Positions 58,038-64,000 of a stretch of DNA of 64,000 nucleotides are shown here, piece by piece. Position numbers and translations under genes: made by a program. Source of the stretch: Dryococelus australis (lineage: Eukaryota > Arthropoda > Insecta > Phasmatodea > Phasmatidae). The stretch spans positions 92,675,416 to 92,739,415 of the forward strand of contig CM057009.1 in assembly GCA_029891345.1 (NCBI GenBank), in the 5' to 3' direction. Position 1 is the stretch's first letter; each line of letters opens with the position of its first letter. The notes below the pieces were generated by a model. That model worked only from the letters and a program-made list of their open reading frames with translations. It searched no databases and was not told where the DNA came from.

Positions 58038-60226
58038 TTAACAGCAGTTTATTTTGTACAGCAGAACCTGTGGTGTTGCATGCAGAAAAACTGACAGTAC
58101 TTCGCCCATTGAACATGCTCGTTGTTGATATCAAAAAATTATCGTGTCGATTATTATTATAAGATTCATAATACAAAATTAATACGCCTCTCTCAATATT
58201 CACTATTTCAACTAAAGGAGTATTTCGAAATTCTCTCAACATCATTTTTGATGGGCGCATTATTACCTAAGGCGTATTTTTTGGGTCACATTTAAACCTA
58301 CAATTCCACGATATCAGAACTAACTAAAGAGTAATCCACAACACGCAACAAAACATAAAGCAGTTTGGTATTGTTATTATAAGTAATTTTATAGTTTTAG
58401 ATTTCAAATGAGTGTTTTATGCAATGCCACATGTGTTTCGTGCACATTTGTGTAACATGCGCATTTATTAGGCCCGGTAAACATGGGAAATAATTTTTAC
58501 TTTATTCCCTAATTTAAAAATTTTAACTTGCGTTAACAGCGCTGCCAACTACTGCTTCGAAAAGAATAAAAACATTTCTCTTTGACACCTTGTTTTAGTA
58601 AACATCAAATTTTCATGGTAGACACGTTATTTTTAATTTTGAAAAACTTTAGGCATATATTGATGTGTTTTTTTCCCCCTGTAATATTTAAATCTCTGAG
58701 TATTTACTATCTCCAGTGTATAAATTTTGTATATTGTAATTTGACTTGTCAAATATCTTTGTACAGCTACGTACTGAAAAAAAATCTTACGATCGCAATA
58801 AAACAAACAAAACAGATGAATTGAGGACACGAGTAGATGAAGGTGTTTTGCAAAAATTAATCCATAATCGAAAATCCCAGGAATTCGACAATTATTTAGA
58901 TTAATAAAGAGCAATGCTTTGCCGTCAATTTGATTTTGTAACACTTTCATCCATTCGTGTCTTCAGTTTGTTCGTTCCCGCGCGGCACTTACCGGTTGAG
59001 CAGATCTATCCTGCGGGCGTGATTGTGGTGCCGAAGAGCTCCGCGGTTGAAACCACCCCGTCGCAGAAGCGCTTAATGAGACGCGGGGCAGAGTCGGAGG
59101 ATCGTGGGTAGCGAGAGGCTGTGGGATGCGCGGAGACTTGAATGCACGGGGAAGAAAGCAGCGTGAATGGGCCGGTGCGCGGTCCTAGAAGCCCAGTTCC
59201 CGCGCAGGTGTACGTGCGTCTGTGTGTGTGTGTGCGCGCGCGCGCGTATGTGTGCTCAAGCAGGTGGGACGCGGGCCTCTCCCATCCCTACCTTCTTCCC
59301 AGCGGTACCGTTATGTTAGCACCTCCCCTCCCGAACCCTCCACTCCCGCGGCGAGCAGGAATCCAGATGTTGTGTTGGTGTCTGCCTTTGTGTGTGTGCG
59401 TGCGTGTTTCTAGGTCAGGAGGAGAAAGGAATTACATTACCCATCCGCCTCGACAGCCGCCACCCCACACCAGCTTATTTTACTCATCCGTTCTCAGGGA
59501 TGCCCCACGAGGGTTGCACAAAATGGCCGCCGATATCGAATCTCCTCGCGTATCCCACACAAAATATTAATTAATTAATTATTTAATTTTAAAAAATTAA
59601 TAAAATTAGTGACCTCAACTTCAGAACCACAGAGCAATTCAAACTATTTAATCAACTTGTGGTATTATACTAACACAGCCAATAACTAACTGTTGCCCTT
59701 AGTGTAGGCAGCCACGCATCACTGTATCCAAGATCTTATTGACTGTATTACATATTTCTATTTCGCTTCTGATTAACTTAAGTACTTTTTATGTTTAGTT
59801 TTTGTGTTTGCGCTTGTGTACAATATGTTAAACCTGGTTAAGGGTAAGAAAAGGAATTCAATACATTTAAGTCGTAACTTCGCCGGTATAAAGAAAGTCA
59901 AATAAATTAATACTATCCGTAACTCACGGTCTGGGGTCTCCCCTATATTTGCGCCCCCGGTATATAAGTACGCAGTAATTCATTACACGATATTTTGGTG
60001 GTGCTAATAGCTGGACGTTGAACAGCGTGAAGACTTTATATGTTTAATGCTGAGGCCACATACGCGTTAACGCAAACTATGGTAGCCTAATAAACGCGCA
60101 GTTTTCGACATACTGTGAACTGCCACCAACAGCTTTTAAAGCAGTCGGTACTGTTGTGGACATCTCACAGGGCAACATATATCATTGATTCTAGTTGAAT
60201 GTGACGATACAATAACGTACTTTAAA
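58038..60226. other. No gene supported
   Basis: AT-rich to about 58970, then a GC-rich stretch at about 59000-59520 with long open frames due to composition, then AT-rich (AATTAATTAATT at about 59569). No element ends recognised. Confidence 0.4.
59221..59247. repeat. TG/CG microsatellite
   Basis: TG units passing directly into CG units, an alternating purine-pyrimidine tract. Confidence 0.85.
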
Positions 60227-60645
60227 GGCTGTCCACGATAAAGTGAGCCCTTTTGAAACGAACCTTAGAAAAAAGCCACTACCCTGCCTGCATATATTTT
60301 AATGGCGCACCGAGTGATATTCTTCCAGTAAAGTTGGTAACTATGTATAGAAAGTAGTTCCATATATTAACGTCGAATTAAATATGTTACTTAGCCATTT
60401 GTGATAGCTTAAATTATTTATTTCGTTATCTGTTTTTTTTTTAAGCATCGAAGGGTGAAATTTAGCATATTTGTTAAATATTTACTTACCTAATCATTTC
60501 ACATGTTTTACTTGACCGACGTATGAATAAAGTGATGAGTCCCATGGCAATGTTAATTTTACACAACGCGGACGAATACACAACGTGTACATAAGTAGAT
60601 CGTAAGCAGGTTTTTAAAAAATGCTCATTTTACCGTGAACAGCTT
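60227..60645 (+). mobile_element. A-family MITE, copy A19
   Basis: GGCTGTCCACGATAAAGTGA to TTTTACCGTGAACAGCTT, nearly complete, with TGCCTGCATATATTTTAATG and AAAGTTGGTAACTATG. Confidence 0.88.
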
Positions 60646-63600
60646 TTAACAGTAGAGAATTCCTTTAAAATAATTATACAATATTTCCCCAACGTTATGG
60701 TATCTAATGCTGCATTTGTTCCAAAAATAATCGTGACAATACTGGATTTACAAGTAATAAAACGTGAAACAAAATCGACGCTAGTTTATGAATTTATGCT
60801 CGATTATCTGATTTGTGAGCTGTAAATTTACTACACGCAAAATTACTAATTTACCGCATTAATATTAGATACAATCGGGTTCATGACGAATTTTAATTAA
60901 GCAGTGCGAATAATAACATCGCATCAGTTGTCAAATTCTCTTTTGTCTTGACCATGCATTGAAATCTCCTGCATTCAAGTCACAATTGCGAAGTGTTTCG
61001 AAATCTTTCACATTCATTCGATTATTTATATTTTATTTCAGATAATTCACTATGAACTCAGGTATCTTCAAGTGCATCCCTTACACACGAAACTAAGGAA
61101 TTAAATACATTTTTTACACACAGTATTTTTTTTAAGTGCCAACCAGCAACAACTTTAAAAGACCAGTCGACTAAAAATAATTTGTAATAGAAATATTACG
61201 TTTTTTTTCTGTGCCCTATTAATAACTCGCGGAATACTTGATGATGTGCACGCTTAGAAACACATCACATACGTAGCGAAAGTAGAAACAAGAAAGCAGA
61301 AATGTATTAAAAAGATCTTTGAATCACGAAGAAAATGATGCATTCAAATAAACGGAAGCTTCTGCAAGCAAAATACGTATTGGCGGATATTTACTCAGGC
61401 GGTATCTGTCAAGAACAACTTGTAAATTGCGCTACAAACATGTTCAAGTCGGTGGGAACCGTCTTTGCTGATGTTAATCTCGCAGGCAAATTTCGCGCGG
61501 CAGAGGACCTCCGTGGTCACGATGGTCATTGGCTGACCTATGACCCTCGCGAACCGGGTCTGTACGGGCACGAGACAGCGATGGAATCCGTGGTTGCAGT
61601 TATCCTGTAACATCCTACCCATATTCCGCAGGCCTGTTGTTTTACTTCCCACAATAGGCCCCTTTTTCTTCAAATTGCCTTCCATTTTCATTTAATTCAA
61701 TTCATTGAATGCTATATGACATCATACGAATGTCATAATCGTGACCATTTTCTCTTTCAATGTCTTGTTTCCTTTCAAGATTTTCGTTTAGAACATATTC
61801 TGTATTTTCGTGAAACTGAAATTTCAATCGCCGAGCTTTTCTGGCAATATTTATGGAAGTAATCTAATAATAAATAGAGTTGTGTGCATACATTTGAAAG
61901 ATGTTATAAAATAGGACGCATACTTTTTTAAAAGAAAATGTACAACAATATGAAGAAAATTTGCTTTGGTTTAACCAATGGTTTTCGTGTCGAGCAAGAG
62001 TCGTATACTTCTAAAAATTCGCTTATGGTGTTTCTTAAACTGGTCTCATTAAACATTTTGTAATTGATTTTTATGCGGAGACCTGAAGTCTCATCGAATG
62101 GAATTTATTGAAAGACAAACGAGGTGATTTGTTGGTTCAATAAATTGAATTCTAGTAATTGCAGTCAATAAATATTTGATGATGTGAAATGGCCGCAAGA
62201 CTTTCGTGTCTTTGGAGCCGATGATAAGGGCAGTACTGCACATGCACCCCACACTCGGGTAGGGGCCACTTTCCCATTGGTTGCCACCATAGGCAGAACT
62301 CGTTCTCCTTTTTAAGATGGCCGCCTGGGTAGGCCGCCGAACGGTGTGCAGAGCTCCAGCAGAACACGATTTAATGAAAAACCGTCTAACGTGCCTGACT
62401 GAGGCCTGATTACGAATAGCATCTAAGAAACGTTACGCGTCTGTATACGTTTTTCAATTCCTCCATTTCTCTCTCAAGCATGATTTTGTGATAGCGAAAA
62501 TGGCTCAAACGGGGGTTTTCACTGTTGTCTTTAAGCATGAATACTCCGATGCATAACATTATAAAAGGAATAGGGACGTACGCGCATCAAACATTTATTT
62601 TTATTAATACGTCATAAAATGGAAGAGTGTCCGCTGAAAGTCTCATAGCGGTGCGTTATCGACGACAAGACTGCGCGCCCGTTCAGTGCTTTGCGCGTAG
62701 AGGCGATGAGCGAGTTGATGCGCATAACTCGGTCGCCCCTAGCGCTCGCACGCCTTTAGGCCTCAGACGTGCAACATTTATTCAACCAGGTGGCCACCTT
62801 AAATGGCTACTTGGGACGAAGCTACTAGAGTGGCGAAGGTTCGCTACTGCGTCCTGCGGGGCGAAAAGGATAAGCGCAGGTCCCATGGGCCAACTGAAAC
62901 AAACATAAAATTGTACAGGCCTGTTGTTTGCCTTGGTACCGCATTATAATGCGGGATTATGAGCTTTCTAGTCATGAGGTATCGAGTTAAGGGTGCTGGC
63001 TCTCCAAAAAAGACTTCTTGTTTTTTGTTTCCACGAAACATTGTTCAATTGGTAGACATTGCTCACAAATTCCTCGCACAAAAAAATTTTTGACAGCATT
63101 TTTTTTGCAAAGTGGGATACCGAAGACGCGATTTGAGTGTTTCTGGTACTGCAAATAATAGAAACTATATTAGTTTGCAAAATGAGATAACTCACATTGA
63201 AATTAGTTACCATGAGTTAGGCCTACTTCAAGGAATATTTACAATCACGTTGTTAAATATTTTCGTAATTTTTTTTTAAGAAGCTCATAATAAGGACATT
63301 TTTGCATATTTTAAATTTATAGTACTCTACGATATTTTGTAAAATAAATTTAGCAAACCACACCTTAAAATAAATTAAGATATAGCCTTCCAGTCACCCT
63401 TCTTAAATTCTCTGTAAATTGTTTCGTTTATTTTAATTGAAAATATCAAAAATATAAAATTGTGATTTCGACATGCAATAATGCAAACAACAATGCGGAA
63501 TTATATTATATTCGAGGAACCTTTGATGGTATGTTGTGGTGGCTGACTGTACACTATATAAAAAAGTCTCACTGATGTAGCAGGCTTCATAATATATATT

Positions 63601-63760
63601 GTACAAATATTGTCAGATGTGGGATAGACGTTACTTTAGTTCGTAAAGTTGATACCTACGAAATTGAAAGATTTTGCGTCCTGTTGGAACGTCTTCAGAT
63701 TCGGCAAGTTAATTCGTTCACATAAACGAGTTAGGTGCCAAAGTCTTAACGTCTTTTAAA
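60646..63760. other. No gene supported
   Basis: AT-rich with a GC-richer stretch at about 61430-61620 that is open on both strands for 90-98 codons, and others near 62200-62380 and 62630-62900. None shows a recognised family or clear splice sites. Confidence 0.4.
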
Positions 63761-64000
63761 GGCTGTTCAAGATAAAGTGAGTACTTTAGAAATGAATCTT
63801 AGAAAAAATCACTGCCCCTGCATGCATATATTTTAATGAGCGCACTGACTGAAATTTACCCGGTAAAGTTGGTAACGATAGATGGAAAGTAGTTCCTTAT
63901 CTTAACGTCGAATAAAAGTCGAACAAAAAATGTTAGCTAACCATTTGTGATAACTTGAAATTATTTATTTTGCTTTCTGTTTTTTTCTAATGCATCGAAA
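63761..64000 (+). mobile_element. A-family MITE, copy A20, cut by window end
   Basis: Begins GGCTGTTCAAGATAAAGTGA after TTTTAAA and follows the family through GCATGCATATATTTTAATGA, GTTGGTAACGATAGATGG and TTGCTTTCTGTTTTTTTCTA up to the last base. Confidence 0.88.

Noticed and set aside
61335..61691. Frames of 91 (plus) and 98 (minus) codons in a GC-richer patch
   Set aside because: No motif, no convincing splice sites, both strands equally open; not enough for a gene call.
25374..63761. TTAA target duplication (piggyBac-like) for the A family
   Set aside because: TTAA is often seen at one end only. The nested A9 copy compared with A3 supports a TA duplication instead.
1..64000. CRISPR array, operon, viral genome or biosynthetic cluster
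   Set aside because: No regularly spaced identical repeats, no runs of adjacent genes, no viral gene recognised; the DNA is eukaryotic and repeat-rich.

Overview
The window is nuclear DNA from an insect. The evidence is a spliced gene for a dusky/miniature-type zona pellucida (ZP) membrane protein, introns of 4-6 kb, tRNA-derived SINEs, Tc1/mariner and Harbinger-type DNA transposons, and a piece of mitochondrial ND4 that reads well only in the invertebrate mitochondrial code (TGA=Trp, AGA=Ser). The repeat load would fit a large-genome insect such as a polyneopteran, but that is inference; I cannot name the species.

There is one convincing protein-coding gene, on the minus strand, with three coding exons: 30330-30277 (signal peptide), 24350-24071 (Ala/Pro-rich linker and start of the ZP domain) and 20235-18668 (rest of the ZP domain, linker, furin-like site, transmembrane segment, tail). 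All junctions are GT/AG, the phases agree (0, then 1) and the joined frame gives 633 residues. I call it dusky-like (dyl); its paralogues dusky and miniature are the main alternatives. An acceptor at 30363 implies at least one more upstream 5' UTR exon, which I could not locate.

Region by region: 1-4.1 kb holds a broken Tc1 transposase, a degenerate tandem array interrupted by the ND4 fragment, and a foldback element with a transposase remnant. 4.1-10.6 kb holds two diverged copies of a block of about 2.2 kb, each built from degenerate units of roughly 260-300 bp. 10.6-18.7 kb is AT-rich and mostly featureless apart from a SINE with target-site duplications; it should contain the 3' UTR of the gene. 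18.7-30.4 kb is the gene, whose introns carry a large palindrome, several MITEs and a SINE. 30.4-64 kb is upstream or intergenic DNA with no supported gene. It is full of one MITE family (about 430 bp, ends GGCTGTTCACGG, TA target duplication), of which I count about 20 full or partial copies in the window, several nested in or interrupted by Harbinger-like elements with TAA duplications.

No CRISPR array, operon, rRNA gene or intact tRNA gene was seen, and nothing looks like a new multi-gene system. The interesting content is the transposon stratigraphy, the NUMT inside a repeat array, the large intronic palindrome ending about 60 bp from a splice donor, and a few unexplained paired repeats.
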